A stretch of DNA of 64,000 nt, taken from assembly GCA_949317995.1 (NCBI GenBank), contig OX439048.1, positions 25,983,495 to 26,047,494 on the forward strand. The letters run 5' to 3'. Each line of letters opens with the position of its first letter. Position 1 is the first letter of the stretch. Below the pieces are notes generated by a model that worked only from the letters and a program-made list of their open reading frames with translations, had not been told where the DNA came from and ran no database searches. The DNA is from Acholoe squamosa. Taxonomy: Eukaryota; Annelida; Polychaeta; Phyllodocida; Polynoidae. A program made the translations under genes and the position numbers. This document shows, in pieces, positions 10,300-22,694 of this stretch.

Positions 10300-13200
10300 C
10301 TGAGCATGTTAAAGTTTGAACATGTGCTAATGTTATTGTTGTGGTATAGATGCCACGTGCGGGTGTCACATGACCGCTGTTAGTCATGGTGACGGTCGTG
10401 ACGTCCGTCAGTTTCGGTAATTAAAATGAAACCAAGATGGGGCAGGGCTGCCGCGTATGGCGCGAAAGTTGTCGGATCAGACGCTGCAGCCGGTGCCAAT
10501 ACTGATGAACATTAGTGCAGGCCGATCTATTGTGTTAGTTAGGCTTAGCTGTGGCTATGATGTTGTTTAGCTCGTTATGTTTGATGATGGCTGTGTATGG
10601 ATGTGTTTTGGGCATCTCGCGGAGGCTGGGGGGTTTAATTGGGGTGGGGGGGGGCAGGGGTGAAGGGTAGGCTAGATGGGGGGGCAATCCCCACATAAGC
10701 GTCTTTGCGGCGTATGTATAGGGGCTACCTGCCATCCCCACATAAGTGTGATGGTATCTTCCAAACGCTACCGACATTTGGGTATAACCTTGGGACGGTC
10801 CCAAGTTATATGATTGTGGGGGTGGCCGGTAGTTAGTGAGGTGGGACGGTGGTTTCCATCATGAACCGAAGCCGGCCATGTTGGAATGGTGAGTCGAAAT
10901 TTTACCTACCATTGACTATGTATGGGGCCCTCTCAGCCAGGTTGAGTTTAAACATATATAGATCGTTGGGGTGCTGGGCTTCTTGGGGTTCAGTGGGGCC
11001 AACTTTGTGGGCTCGATTTGCTTTGCCGCCGTTTGGGCCCGAGCTTTTCTATCTGGTATGCTCTCCAGGATCGGGGGACGATGCTGTGGCTAGATTCGCC
11101 GAGCATTCACTATCACAGCGTGGAGACGCCTGTTCTATAAATAGAGTAGGTGATTCCCCCGTTGTTATGGTTACAGGTATACTGACAAAACGGTTTGTTT
11201 TGATTTTGCCAGTGTACATGCACTCTACTGCAATAGTGATCCATACGAATTTTGAATTGGGGGGAAATAGGGCTTGGGTGGTTGAGTTGGGGGGGGCTTG
11301 GTTTTGTGTGAGAGAAAAAGGTGGAGTGTGAGGCGCAGTGTATTTTGGGAATTTTTGGGTTGGAAAAAAAATGAAAAATTTTATACAAAAATTTTGGGGG
11401 TTCTGCTTGTTTGGGGTGTGTTGCTAATGGGACACTGGTAGGCATAATTTCAAAATAGACTAGCTTGTTAGGTTAATATATGGCTAGGAATTTAGGTATA
11501 TTTACCCTGACTCTTTTGTAAGAGGTTTAGTGACTAGTGAGCTAAGATGGTTCAATACAGTGGTGAGGGCGTTTGGCTTGATAACAATGAACAAATTCAA
11601 ACTTTTTAGATTGACGGCTTGCCAAACAGATCCATGGCCTTGCTCCTATTGCCATGTGGGCCTAGAAGGCTATGGATGGTCCACCCTGGGTTGAATCCAT
11701 ATGACTTTGGTGCCTCAAGGCTAATAATTAGTATTAAATAAATGGGTAATCTAAGGTAGGATGGGTTGTGGGTGGGGTGTTGCCAAAAGGTTGATAAGTA
11801 AGATCTAAAGTGGTCAGGTCATCGTAGAAAGGCATGAAGTGGACTGCGAATTCAACTATCACATTTTACAAAGCACTCTGGGCGCACACTACCATTGGCA
11901 TGTAATGGGTATCTGGGTAACATGATGGCATAATCCATCATTGTCATGCTAGAACGATTGATGACGCTACTAATGGACACATAAGACAAAACCTACCTGG
12001 GCTGGTTGCATGGCAGCCTCGGCATTAGGCCCTGTGGTCTCCGGATACTTGCTCCATGTGGTGACTGGGTTTGATAAGTTTGGTGTATTGTTTGGGAAGT
12101 GGATAAGATTGGGTGGGAGAGGCTTATAAGCACTTCATGAGGTTGGCTAATTCCTCATTACATGCCTCCCGATGAGGTATGTCTCACCCATATATGGCGC
12201 GGGGCCTAGCTATTGGTTGGTTTGCATATGAGATCTGTGATATGAAAATTTAAGGGACCTTGGCCGAGGTACGGATGATCATAGGATGATCTGAATATTG
12301 TAGTATAATTAGGGGGGGGGGGGGTAATGGCTGTGACGCTGAGATTAGTCAGCTTACCAGGGGTGCACTTGTTCCTGTTGTGTTAACACAGCAGGGAACC
12401 GTGCTGAGTTATTAGATTAAGTGTCTCACCAAACATTCCAGTACCAATGGCAAACAGAGGTATAAACACAGATCAGGATGCAAGAGAGCTGCTCTCCTAC
12501 AGTAGGCCGTCATTTGGTAATACCTTAGGGTATAGAGGAGCCCTGAGCTTGTAACAAACCGGCGCATGCATGCCCCAATTTAATGGGACACAAACCGAGC
12601 GTACGCTGTGACCGTGGGTAATTTATGTGGCGTGCCAACCAGATCATCCAGTTTACGGCTGCCTGAGCCTTCAGAAAATTAAATAAAATTTTTGGCAATG
12701 TCACCCACTTAGTTGTGGTATTAAGGTTTTGATATTTTGGAGGGGATAATTGGAATTTGTGGAAAAATAAAACATAAAAAAAAGGTGAATTTGGTGGTTC
12801 TAATGAGTACTCTCCATTGAAATAATATATGGGAAATGGAGAGGGAACATCTATTACACGAAGAAAATTTGCCTATAGTGTCTGGGTGGTTCTATGTATG
12901 TCTGTTTCAAGGGTGGTAAGAAGGTTACCATGGGTGGGTTTGTTAGGAATAATATATTGGGGTGTAGGGCTGGGGTGGGGGGGGTTGGGGTAGAGGGGGG
13001 GGGGGTCTATACTCTGACTATAGACATTGTAGGATGTTTTGGAGGAAAAGGGGTCTTATCAGCCAGTAACACTGTGAGTCTAAGGTTCCTAACATATTTT
13101 AAAATGTGTGCTTGCTATTCTATCAACCATTTCTGGTTAATAAAAGGCAGGGAGGCGCCAGAATCAACGAGAGCTCTATACAAGTGGTTGTCCATGTTAA

Positions 13201-13440
13201 CAGATACTGCACCCTTAGTCAAATCTGTATCAACGAAAATGGCCTTACCTTGCTGTCCATATGACCAGACTTGCTTTTAGGTTTCAGAGTTGAGGGTTCT
13301 GGCTGTAGTCCTCATATTCGTGCTTTTCATCGTCAGTGCAAGAGTCCTGGAGGTGTGAGAGTCAATTGAGTTAACTTCTGCTTCAGTAGTAGGAACAGGA
13401 GTAGTGGTGGGCGGTCATGTAGTCGGGTCCTGTAGGGTGG
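10300..13440. other. non-coding stretch, no gene accepted
   Basis: CpG-containing sequence with TGACGTCC and an AAGATGG motif lies around 10390-10440. A 160-codon plus-strand frame from 10849 has no family resemblance and crosses G-rich runs. Homopolymer G tracts occur near 12312 and 12970-13005. No exon pair with compatible phases was found. Confidence 0.4.
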
Positions 13441-13450
13441 GGGGCGGGGA

Positions 13451-13738
13451 CTATAGGTGCTGTAGTTCCGTTCCCTGAATCCTAATCATTGCGGCTGCTC
13501 CTGGGGCTGTCGCTGTCAGCGTCAGATCGTGGCGCTGTATAGCTTCTACCAGGGGGGTGTCCTTTGGTGTGGCAGGTGGGTATAGCTGGGTCATTTTGAA
13601 GGCGTCAGGTGATGAAGTTTGCCTCTGGAAGTGGTGTGTAGTATCACTTGTGGGGTGGTTGGGCGCGTCTAGCCCAGGTGATGTAAAGGTGCGTTGTTCT
13701 GAAGCTGGCTCCTTGGGTGATGTCTCACTATTGCTCAT
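13451..13738 (-). CDS. gag-like N-terminal ORF of an LTR retrotransposon
   Basis: A 95-codon frame starts with ATG shortly after the LTR described at 13791-14207 and in the same direction. It is polar and disordered: rich in Ser, Thr, Pro and Gln, starting MSNSETSPKEPASEQRTFTS and including KMTQLYPPATPKDTPLVEAI. No zinc knuckle, protease or polymerase motif follows. Downstream the frame is broken, although short open pieces in other frames continue with similar composition. Position and composition suggest the start of a gag-like protein in a decayed or truncated element. Confidence 0.4.
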   Translation of the reverse strand: MSNSETSPKEPASEQRTFTSPGLDAPNHPTSDTTHHFQRQTSSPDAFKMTQLYPPATPKDTPLVEAIQRHDLTLTATAPGAAAMIRIQGTELQHL

Positions 13739-13790
13739 GTTTAATGAGAGGTTGGTAGTGGGATATTCTTGGAGGGTTCATCCACCATCG

Positions 13791-14207
13791 TGTCAACGGA
13801 CGGTTACAAGTGGTGAAGTGAAAGTACACGGAATTCAGAGAAGTTCATTTGATCCTTTTATTGCATAGCTGACATGAGTGTTTCATAAAAGTGGTAACAA
13901 TGATAACACTCGCCAATATCTAAGCTCTGCCTCCGATCCTATAGCTCAACCTGTTGTAGGTTCTAGGTAAAGGTGTAAGGAGTAAGTTGGGAGAGATGAT
14001 CTTAGAATAGATGATTGGGAGCTGCTCAAGCTACCTTTTATACTAAGGGCTTGAGCAGCTCACAGTGTTGTGAAATGTTCTGTACATGTGGCTCAATAGA
14101 ATAGTGACACATGTCATAAAGAGAGAGTGCCACCTGTGGGTAGATTATGTTAATGAGAATTGAGAGGAGATTGTGAAATATCCCCTCATTCCAAATATGG
14201 CACCACA
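13791..14207 (-). mobile_element. putative LTR of a retrotransposon
   Basis: Read on the minus strand, this 417-bp segment begins TGTGGTGCC and ends GTTGACA, giving TG...CA ends. It contains TATAAAAGG (plus-strand 14034-14042) and, about 175 bases later, an AATAAA signal (plus-strand 13857-13862), the usual order U3-R-U5. A polar gag-like frame follows directly. I see no second LTR copy in the window and no clear target duplication, so the ends are approximate. Confidence 0.5.
14019..14061. repeat. 13-bp inverted repeat flanking the LTR TATA box
   Basis: GAGCTGCTCAAGC at 14019-14031 is perfectly inverted at 14049-14061, with a 17-base spacer containing the TATAAAAGG box on the minus strand. 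It could form a hairpin or cruciform at the core promoter, or be a palindromic factor site. Confidence 0.8.
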
Positions 14208-14555
14208 GGTGGATCGCACTTCCTCCAGTTGGACTGTGTGGATTAAGCTAAGGTTGGAATGTTATTACATCCGTGTACCTTATGTCACAGAGTGTCATGG
14301 AGGAAGTGTGTTTGTGATGACTAATGGATCCTGGTTCCTGTTGGGGAATACAGGAGATTATTGAGTGTAGATCATGGGCAGAGCTTAGGCTTTATATGGC
14401 GAAGAATTTAGTAAATATGAAAAATAATGATAATACCCAGAATGGTCCATTGACACTTCCAACTTCTGCTGAACCTGTAAGTAGGGGGTGTTAAATGGCA
14501 AATTTTGCTGTTCGGTTTCGGGGACAGGCTCAAACTATGCCTTTGGACCCAAAAA

Positions 14556-17500
14556 CACGGGAAATCACAAAAATATTTTTTTTTAACCCCCTCATACGGG
14601 GTGTCCGAAGTTCAACCATATAGTGGAAATACAGCCCAAATTGAGACTTTCAGTGTCCTAATCAAACCTCATGAAGAATTCATAAAAGTGGTTAGAAATA
14701 TTCATTTGAGGCCTAAAGAGACCCTTAGAAGCCATCTTGTTGTGATGATATGGGTATAACCTCCCCCGGGGAGGGGGGCCGGCCTTGCTTAAATACCGAT
14801 AAATCAGCTATTTTCGAGGTATTTGCTCATATACAATCCATTGCTTGTTCCACCAAGACACAGCAGGATAAGATCAGATTAGGCAGTGGAGATCTCCCTC
14901 AAAGGCCAAATGTTCATTTTTACCCCCCCCCCCTGCCCCCCCCCTCTGCCCACTTTTCGCCCCACCCCCCTACACCCCATATTCTCTTACAATATGCAGT
15001 ATATACAAGGCATATCCAAATGTTGATTGCACTATATCATTGAGTATGCTTTTCTACCTCCTTTGCCTGTTCTTGGAATATAATTTCATGAAATAAATTA
15101 GGGCGGGGGGCTAATACCCCCGTCTCTACTCATGTATTGGTCAGCAGGTTCTGTCTAAATCCAAAGTAGATGCGCCAAAATGAATGTCTAGGCATACCAA
15201 GAATTGACCATGACCATAAAGATGGGTAACAACCTGAAACTCAACTGTCCCAGACATATAGGAAAGAAACGGATAGCACCCCATTAGGCTATAAGATTTA
15301 ACTGAGAATGTTGTAAAAGAGGGGAAAAACACACATATCCCTTACACTCAAGCCTTTCCAACTGAATCTGAATAACTAACCCACAGATATCCAGGTGGAC
15401 CTTATTAAAATTTGGCTTAGGCCTGCCCTCTCCCTCTTCTAAGCCCATTTTATAGGGGTCTAAATATATCCTTATGATGCAGGCCACCCGTGGAAATAGG
15501 CCCCTACTGCTCCACTACCATTAGGATTTCCTAAGACAGGCATGTAAACCACACTTTAACCACCATAGATGATAGCAAGTGTACAGGGTATCATCAAGAA
15601 TAGTATAGGTTCCCTAGGATATGTTACTCCATAGAGTCCTATAGTGCAAGCCACCCCCCTCTACCCCCCCTTCAAAGTAGGCTCTCTTTTGTGTTCAGTA
15701 TTGAGTCCTATGTAGGATAAGGGGGTTTATAGAGATGTCAGGAATCTTTATCAGAGTGATATCAAATGGAAACAAGGGGCCACCTATACCAGAAAATCCT
15801 GCTGAATCCAAAATTTGTGGTCTTGATTCTCAAAATCTGGCCAAAGGTACCTAAAAATGAGGTTTGATGATGAGAATATTTTAAAAATGTACAAAAGTTA
15901 TATTGAAAATGATTGGAACTTTTTATAGATGCAACATGCTAATCAAAGTCAGTACCTCAATCTACATATCCCAATGTTTGCCTATGTGAACCTGACAAGT
16001 ACTCTGCTTGCGTATGGCTCTACCTCTCCCACATACTGCCTATCCCTTAGTCTGCCTATCACTCATACTACCTATCCCCTGAAACATCTAGAGTTTAATT
16101 AGGTTTTCCCTCACATGGCTTAAAGGATTAAAGTTTACCCCTCACCTTTGTACCTAATTTTCTCTGTACATTCTTACCATTAGTCTACCTATCCTCAATC
16201 TGCCTATCATTCACTTTACCTATCCCTCATGGTGACTATCCCCCAAATCTGCACATCCCTCATATTTGACTGGCACATCTGTGATATTACCTAGCACCAA
16301 TGTATCTTTTGAATATGCTCACCTTACAAGGTACCCTCTGTACCTATCTCTTAAACTGTTTATTACCTATCCTCCTTGCTACCCATCCTCTTCAATACCT
16401 ATCCCTCAAGCTCACTTTATAGCTTTCCTGCCTATCACAGCTTGATTAGCTGGGATAGCTCACATCCAACCTTTGTTATGATCTCTTAGTCAACCTATCC
16501 CCTAAAGAACAAATCCAACAGTCTACCTCAAGCATACATCTACTGATCACTCATGCTATATATCCTTGAGGTTACCTATCCTTCAGGCTGCCTATCCTTC
16601 ATGGTATATAGCCCTCTGCCTACCTAACCAGCTATCTATGTATCTCTCACCTTGTATGCTATTCTTTCTACCTTTATAGTAGCTCTTATAGTCTATGCCT
16701 TGTGAAATATACCTATTGCTCATTGTACCTATCCTCAAGTCTGCATATCACTCATGTTTACCTTACATATCCCTCAGGCCATTGAATTATCATGCTTTTC
16801 TAAAATGCCTCACCATGGCTATCATTAGACTAGCTAACTTCCTATCCTACATGTATGTTCTTTATTCCCCTCTTCCTATCCTTCATGCTGCATATCGTTC
16901 ATGCTATCCCACTTGACAAGTTAAAAAACTGAGGGCTATATACCATGAAGGATAGGCAGCCTGAAGGATAAGTAACCTCAATGATATATAGCATGAGCGA
17001 TAGGTAAATGTATGTGTGAGGTAGACTGTTAAATTTGTTCCTTAGGGGATAGGTTGACTAAGAGATCAAAATGAAGGTTGGTTGTGAGCTATCCCAGCTG
17101 ATCAAGCTGTGATAGGTACGAAAGCTATAAAGTGAGCTTGAGGGATAGGTATTGAAGAGGATGGGTAGCAAGGAGGATAGGTAATAAACAGTTAAAGAGA
17201 TAGGTACAGAGGGTACCTTGTAAGGTGAGCATATTCAAAAGATACATTGGTGCTAGGTAATATCACAGATGTGCCAGTCAAATATGAGGGATGTGCAGAT
17301 TTGGGGGATAGTCACCATGAGGGATAGGTAAAGTGAATGATAGGCAGATTGAGGATAGGTAGACTAATGGTAAGAATGTACAGAGAAAATTAGGTACAAA
17401 GGTGAGGGGTAAACTTTAATCCTTTAAGCCATTTGAGAGAAAACCTAATTAAACTCTAGATGTTTCAAGGGATAGGTAGTATGAGTGATAGGCAGACTAA

Positions 17501-18940
17501 GGGATAGGCAGTATGTGGGAGAGGCAGAGCCATACACAGGTAGAGTACTTGTCAGGTTGAGATAGGCACACATTAGGATATGTAGATTCAGGTATTGACT
17601 TTGATTAGCATGTTGCATCTATAAATAGTTCCAATCATTTTCAATATAACTTTTGTACATTTTTAAAATATTCTCATCATCAAACCTCCTTTTTAGGTAC
17701 CTTTGGTCAAATTTTGAGAACCAAGATCACAAATTCTGGATTCAGCAGGATTTTCTGGTATAGGTGGCCCCTTGTTTCCATTTGATATCACTCTGATAAA
17801 GATTCCTGACATCTATATAAACCCCCTTATCCTACATAGGACTCAATACTGAACACAAAAGGGAGCCTACTTTGAAGGGGGGGGTAGAGGGGGGGGGCTG
17901 TGACACTGTGTCCATAGGTAAAACTCTGAGTTTCACCTCCTATCTATTGAAGCTTCTTGGTATCATGATGTATTTTAGACATTACATTGCTGCAGAAGGT
18001 GGGAGAGCCCCAAAAATTTGTAATTTTGTGGTTTGTGTGGTGAGTGGGTATTTAAGGGGGCCTGATTTGCAATACATAAGTGTATACTGATTTCCATTTT
18101 CGAGGGCAAAACATATTTTGGTCCCCCATGTCTGGAATGGAAGGAGCTATGCCCCCTTGCCCCCCTCCCTGTGGATAGGGCATCCTATCTGGGAAAGGAG
18201 TGTTGGTGCAACACAGTGTTCACTGCATATCACATCATAATATTGTCCTTATAATAATATTGTTATAACATCGCCTTTATTATACTTGTAAAGGGGCTGG
18301 TTGGAAGTGGAAGCTTAGATATTTGGGTTTGGGGGGGGGGGGGTCATTGTGAGGGAAAGGTTTTTAATGAAAGCTTCTACAGGGGTGGATTCAGAAGGGT
18401 TGGTCTAGGGGACACATGCAGGAAAAGTGGATCTAGTGTGGGGTACACAGACAGGGTCCCAGGCCAAAGTTCCTATAGTTAAGATTCATAGTAAGGCCAA
18501 TTTATAGGGGCTTTCAGGGTTGGGGGATGGGGGTGAGGGGTCTTGGGGGGTTCCTCCTGGATCATCCCCTGTTCAAGGAGACTCTATACTGGTCAACACT
18601 GTCTAATCTGACCTCATTTGGATGTATCATGGTGGAACAAGCACTGGATTGAATAAGACCTAATACCTCCAAAATAGCTGATTTATCGGTATTTTAGCAA
18701 GGCAGACCCCCCTCCCCACGGGAGGTTATTCTGTTATCATCACAACTAGATGGCTACTAAGAGTGTTTGTAAGTCCCAAATGAATATTTCTGACCACTTT
18801 CCTGAGTTTATATTGAGATTGAATAGGATTTTAAGACTCAATTTGGGCTGTATTTTCACTATATGGGCACACTTTGGACCCCCCATATGGGGGGGGGGGG
18901 TTAGGGGGGTTCAAAAAAAAAATTTTTGTGATCTCCCGTG
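14556..18940. mobile_element. 4.4-kb element with about 340-bp outer inverted repeats
   Basis: The segment starts CACGGGAAATCACAAAAATA and ends with the inverted counterpart, TTTTTGTGATCTCCCGTG. The outer arms run about 14556-14893 and 18596-18940 and share many blocks, among them the sequences around CAATTTGGGCTGTATTT, CTGATTTATCGGTATTT and CAGATTAG. The arms are diverged, so the element is old. The interior holds a second, separate long palindrome. No transposase frame is visible. CAC ends occur in the CMC (CACTA/Chapaev) group, but I see no clear target duplication, so the class stays open. Confidence 0.65.
15641..17907. repeat. inner 2.3-kb palindrome of degenerate CCTATCC repeats
   Basis: The left arm (about 15641-16616) is mirrored by the right arm (about 16931-17907), each close to 1 kb, around a spacer of roughly 315 bases. 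Matching ends include TTCAAAGTAGGCTC against GAGCCTACTTTGAA, and GGTATATAGCCCTC against GAGGGCTATATACC near the centre. Much of each arm consists of a degenerate repeat near CTACCTATCCCTCA, C/T-rich on the left and G/A-rich on the right. The arms carry scattered differences. Transcription across it would give a very long hairpin RNA. Confidence 0.85.
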
Positions 18941-19124
18941 AGCTCCATCCTCGCATATAATCAACGCCTTATACGTGGGGTATTACAGGAGCTCCACTTT
19001 TCCAACCCGGGTCACCCCCACATCATAAGGTCTGAATTCAAGTCTTAGCCCTCCCCATAAATGGTTATTCATTTTCTCAGTGGATTTACATAGAATGGCG
19101 GCCGTGAAGATCTTACCCCCAATA

Positions 19125-19583
19125 GGTCTCAGAGAAGGAATTGGTTCCGCACTATAATTTAATGTAGCGTGAAACGCGATAGCACCCATTGGAACATGTT
19201 CATTTTCTAAAAATCACCCCAGAATTAATAGATACATCCTTACTTCATAATATAACCTGACTTAAAATATGAATTGACAACGAAAATTTTGAGCATTGGA
19301 CTATCGCGTAAAAACACCCTGATTCTGCCTAAATCTGCACTGAATAAAATGTAGATTCACTATTTCCAATCTGACCTTTGAAAAAATGGGTAAGCACTTT
19401 GAGAAATGCCCTCCTGGTTTTTTATCCAAAGCAGCAAATGTTCAACAACATGTGTAGTGGTTTTATATTTATTGGCATTATTTTCAACATGGTTATTGAC
19501 CATTCAGTGTGCCTGCAGTATTCACTTCTGACCACAATCGTATATGACTTCCGGTTTTCTGCGGGATTTCCTTCACTGAGACC
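19125..19583. mobile_element. 459-bp MITE, copy 1
   Basis: It begins GGTCTCAGAGAAGGAA and ends TTCCTTCACTGAGACC, a short imperfect terminal inverted repeat. Two further copies of exactly the same length lie at 49357-49815 and 50730-51188. This copy is more diverged from those two than they are from each other. The flanks of copies 2 and 3 show TA on both sides. It has no coding capacity; short open frames across it are shared by all copies only because the DNA is repeated. Confidence 0.8.
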
Positions 19584-20265
19584 AATAGACTGGTACTTTC
19601 TGGCGAGCTCGGCATCGTAAGCCTCGCCTCGCTAATCAGTCCTGCCACCTGGAGGGATTAGTCAACGCAATTCAGCCAGGTGCGTCCTATACACAAGCAT
19701 TTACGGTATCTCGCGTATTAGCCACATTAAGGCTTGTTGCAAGGGTGTTCCTGAACTCAGGGTGTGCCATACATGTGGGGCAAATCCCAAGGGTACCTTA
19801 TTCATCACAATTCTTTTAAAATACTGCACCTTTAATATGTTACTTGAACCTTTATGCAAGGTCCTGCCACATTCAACAGGGAGTGGTCGATTTTGATATC
19901 GAAGGTGGGGCTGGGGAGTGGGTGTTAATGGATATCCCTTTTGGTCCCAAAGAAATGCGCACACACATTTTGACCATTTTGAATCTGCAGTGCCCGCATG
20001 AAAACTCACCGCCCCCTTGATATATAACAACTACTCCCAAACGGACTATAGATCCACTGACAAAGATGCAAGTTTTCAGAAATATGTCTGATTTGAGGAT
20101 TTGTTGACCTACATGTCTATTGTTAACTCAAGGTCCCATTTTTGTATCAAAGTTTTGCAACTTTTTTACAACGGATTCAGATCTTATCAAGAATTTTCAC
20201 TCAATCTGACTTGCATCCATGCACAAATATTTTCAGAACATGTCATTGTGCAACATATTGGGCCA

Positions 20266-20415
20266 ACCATAAATGACTCCTTGCAAAATTTTACCATTTT
20301 TGACCCCCCCCCCCCATGTCATGTTTTTTTCGCCAATGGTGAAGGTATATGGAAATTAAATTTCGTCATGCCCCCCCCCCCCCCCTCCAGCATGACGTCC
20401 TTTTTGGATGGCCTC
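20266..20415. mobile_element. MITE with CRE-like ends (copy 2, opposite orientation)
   Basis: This is a diverged match, on the other strand, to the element at 3427-3541. It shares TTTTACCATTTTTGAC, the CATGTCATG block followed by a T-run and GCCAAT, and the CCAGCATGACGTC end. Its C-runs are expanded compared with copy 1, and there is a short insertion in the middle. Confidence 0.5.
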
Positions 20416-20445
20416 TTGGAGCAGTTTATTGCTGACCCGTATATA

Positions 20446-20545
20446 TAGCAACATGGGATGGGGGGGGGGGGGGTTGGGTGGTCATAGCTGAGGGCAAGGA
20501 ATCTACCATCTCTTTAACCCCCCCCCCCCCCATCCCATGTTGCTA
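20446..20545. repeat. 100-bp perfect hairpin with poly-G/poly-C arms
   Basis: TAGCAACATGGGATG plus a run of about 13 G is mirrored by a C-run and CATCCCATGTTGCTA, with a loop of roughly 44 bases. The stem of about 27 bp is essentially perfect. It may be a very short MITE or a recently formed palindrome. The G-run could also form a quadruplex. Confidence 0.75.
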
Positions 20546-21740
20546 CGTCATTGACAATGGTGGGGATTCGATCATTCAACCTATAGACTGTAAGCCATAC
20601 ACATTACTTGGTTAATCGTGGTATTAAAACATTAATGTATTGCTAACGAAGGCACAATAGACAGTGCCTTTATTCGTGTGCTCATTAGCAATTCATTAGT
20701 CCATTACTCGTTTGCTTGTCCCAAAATGGAAATTTGACAAGAAGACCCCTTATCATTTGGCCCTTAAAAGCCTCACGAGTGAAAGTATTTTTCCAACACA
20801 TGAAAATGCACTGAGGGACTTCTTAAGGTGGCTGGCGGAGACCCCAGACACGAACATGGCGCAGCTTTCTGCGCAGGTATAGAGTGCACTTCTTCAGCCT
20901 ATTAAAGACGATAGGTAGGTGACCATGCTAGTAAAACATGGATGTTGGCATAAGTGGGATTTGAACCTGGGACCTCCTGCATGTCAGCCAAACATGTTAC
21001 CACTGTAGCACAGATTCTAGTGGTATTGAGTCTTACAGATCATAGCCATTGATACATACATTGTCTCTGCATTTTCCGATCTTTTTTTATTTTGATCATA
21101 CAAAACATTAGAAATATGGACGGGACCAAATGTCAGTATTGCATTTCCTGGAAAGATATGCTTATGATGTAAAGCTCTGACAAAGTTATACAAAGATCTA
21201 ATTACTTTGAGATATAAATCTGGGGGTTAATGTAACATATTACTATACAAGTAAGACATTAGGGGCCTGTCCAATTGTAAACAACTGGGGGAGACAATAG
21301 AAATTACAAACATTCCCCCAGCTGTGTTACTTATATGATAAATGTAGCCTCATGAAACAAGGATAAACAAGCCACAGTTTCCCGTCAGAATAGGACCCAG
21401 TTTGCCATGAGAATAGGCACATGCAGTGAGCCTGCAGTGAGGTGGCACCATCTAGTGAGTATTAAAAGAACTAAGTCCCACCCAGGCCCTATCTGCACAC
21501 TACCTATTGCAAAAACAGTCAACTAAATTCAACACATTGGATCAAAGAGAGAAAAATCTTTTCAACCAATCACAGCACAGCAATAATTCAGTCTGGAACA
21601 CCCCAATATTATGCAAATGAGCTTTATTTGAGTGTAAATTGTAATGGGAGCCGGCCTATGTTACGACTACTAAAGACCCGATTAGGTAATTAAGAAAGGT
21701 TAGATTAAAACAAACCGTCTCCCATAAGGCCACCTAAATT

Positions 21741-22082
21741 TGATAACTTGGATTACGGGATTTTTCACCCTCAACTTTGGTCGGATGGAGGAAAAAAAAA
21801 AAAAATCAGAAATTAGAGTCCAAAAATCCCATCGGCCAGAGAAAAAAAAAAAAAAAAGGCCCATGTTAAGTCATGTTTTGGGACACCAAATGTACATTTC
21901 AGCCAAGAAAAGGTTGATTTTGACAATTGTATATCACATGTAAAGGTTAAAACTTTATATTTGTTCATCTCCATCGACATTTTATAATTTTTTTACCCCT
22001 CAATGTTGAAAAATCTCATCGGCCAGAGGTATTTTGGATTTTGCCAAGAATCTCGTCGCCTGATCCGTAATCCAAGTTATTA
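21741..22082. mobile_element. MITE with AACTTGGATTACGG terminal repeats
   Basis: ATAACTTGGATTACGG near 21741 is inverted as CCGTAATCCAAGTTAT near 22067-22082. Inside, the sequence ATCCCATCGGCCAGAG near 21826 is echoed as ATCTCATCGGCCAGAG near 22012. A-runs interrupt the left half. No coding capacity. Confidence 0.6.
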
Positions 22083-22370
22083 GAATAAAATGGCCTAATA
22101 ATCCTATGTAAGCTTGAAGGTTTTTTAGTTCAGAAATATATGCCCGGGCCCCCACGTATTTATTGCATAACCACAGAGGACATGAGATTTTGGGGATCTG
22201 GTGAGAATATGGCGAAAATCTAATTACTTTTAGTCTATCCCCCACCAGCCACCTTAAACCGGCCTCAGAGGGTCTGATATCTGTTCCGATTCATTGATGG
22301 GAACGCTGTCAAGGTGGCTCCATCTGTCATGAGAAATTGCAGCATAATGCATTGTCGCTTAGGCCACACG

Positions 22371-22513
22371 CAGGGATGAAAGTCACAGAGCACGAAAATC
22401 CCTGAAACGGTCCAATATTCGCCCAAAAAACCTGGGTTTCTATATGAATGTATAGGGCCCTGGAACTTCAAAATCCCTGAAATCAGGAAATTCCCTGAAG
22501 ACTTTCATCCCTG
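22371..22513. mobile_element. 143-bp hAT-like MITE with 6-bp target duplication
   Basis: It starts CAGGGATGAAAGTC and ends GACTTTCATCCCTG, perfect 14-bp terminal inverted repeats. CACACG stands immediately outside both ends (22365-22370 and 22514-22519). CAGGG-type ends are usual for hAT elements. The 6-bp duplication matches two other insertions in this window (36468 and 41867). Confidence 0.8.
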
Positions 22514-22694
22514 CACACGTTTTTGTTTGGGTTACAGGCATCCAAAATAAAAACTCCATGGCGGAAGACAAAATAACGAATTAAATAGTTTACCAAGAAT
22601 GTATTCCGGACACGATTAGCTTCATTTTGATACCAAATACACCTACTTTCCTGTAAGTGCATTACATTTGCTAGGGGATGTCGGGGGAACTAGT

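Noticed and set aside
10849..11331. 160-codon plus-strand frame
   Set aside because: It has no similarity I recognise, crosses G-runs and has odd composition. A donor-like GTGAGT near 10889 suggests at most a short exon, which I could not support.
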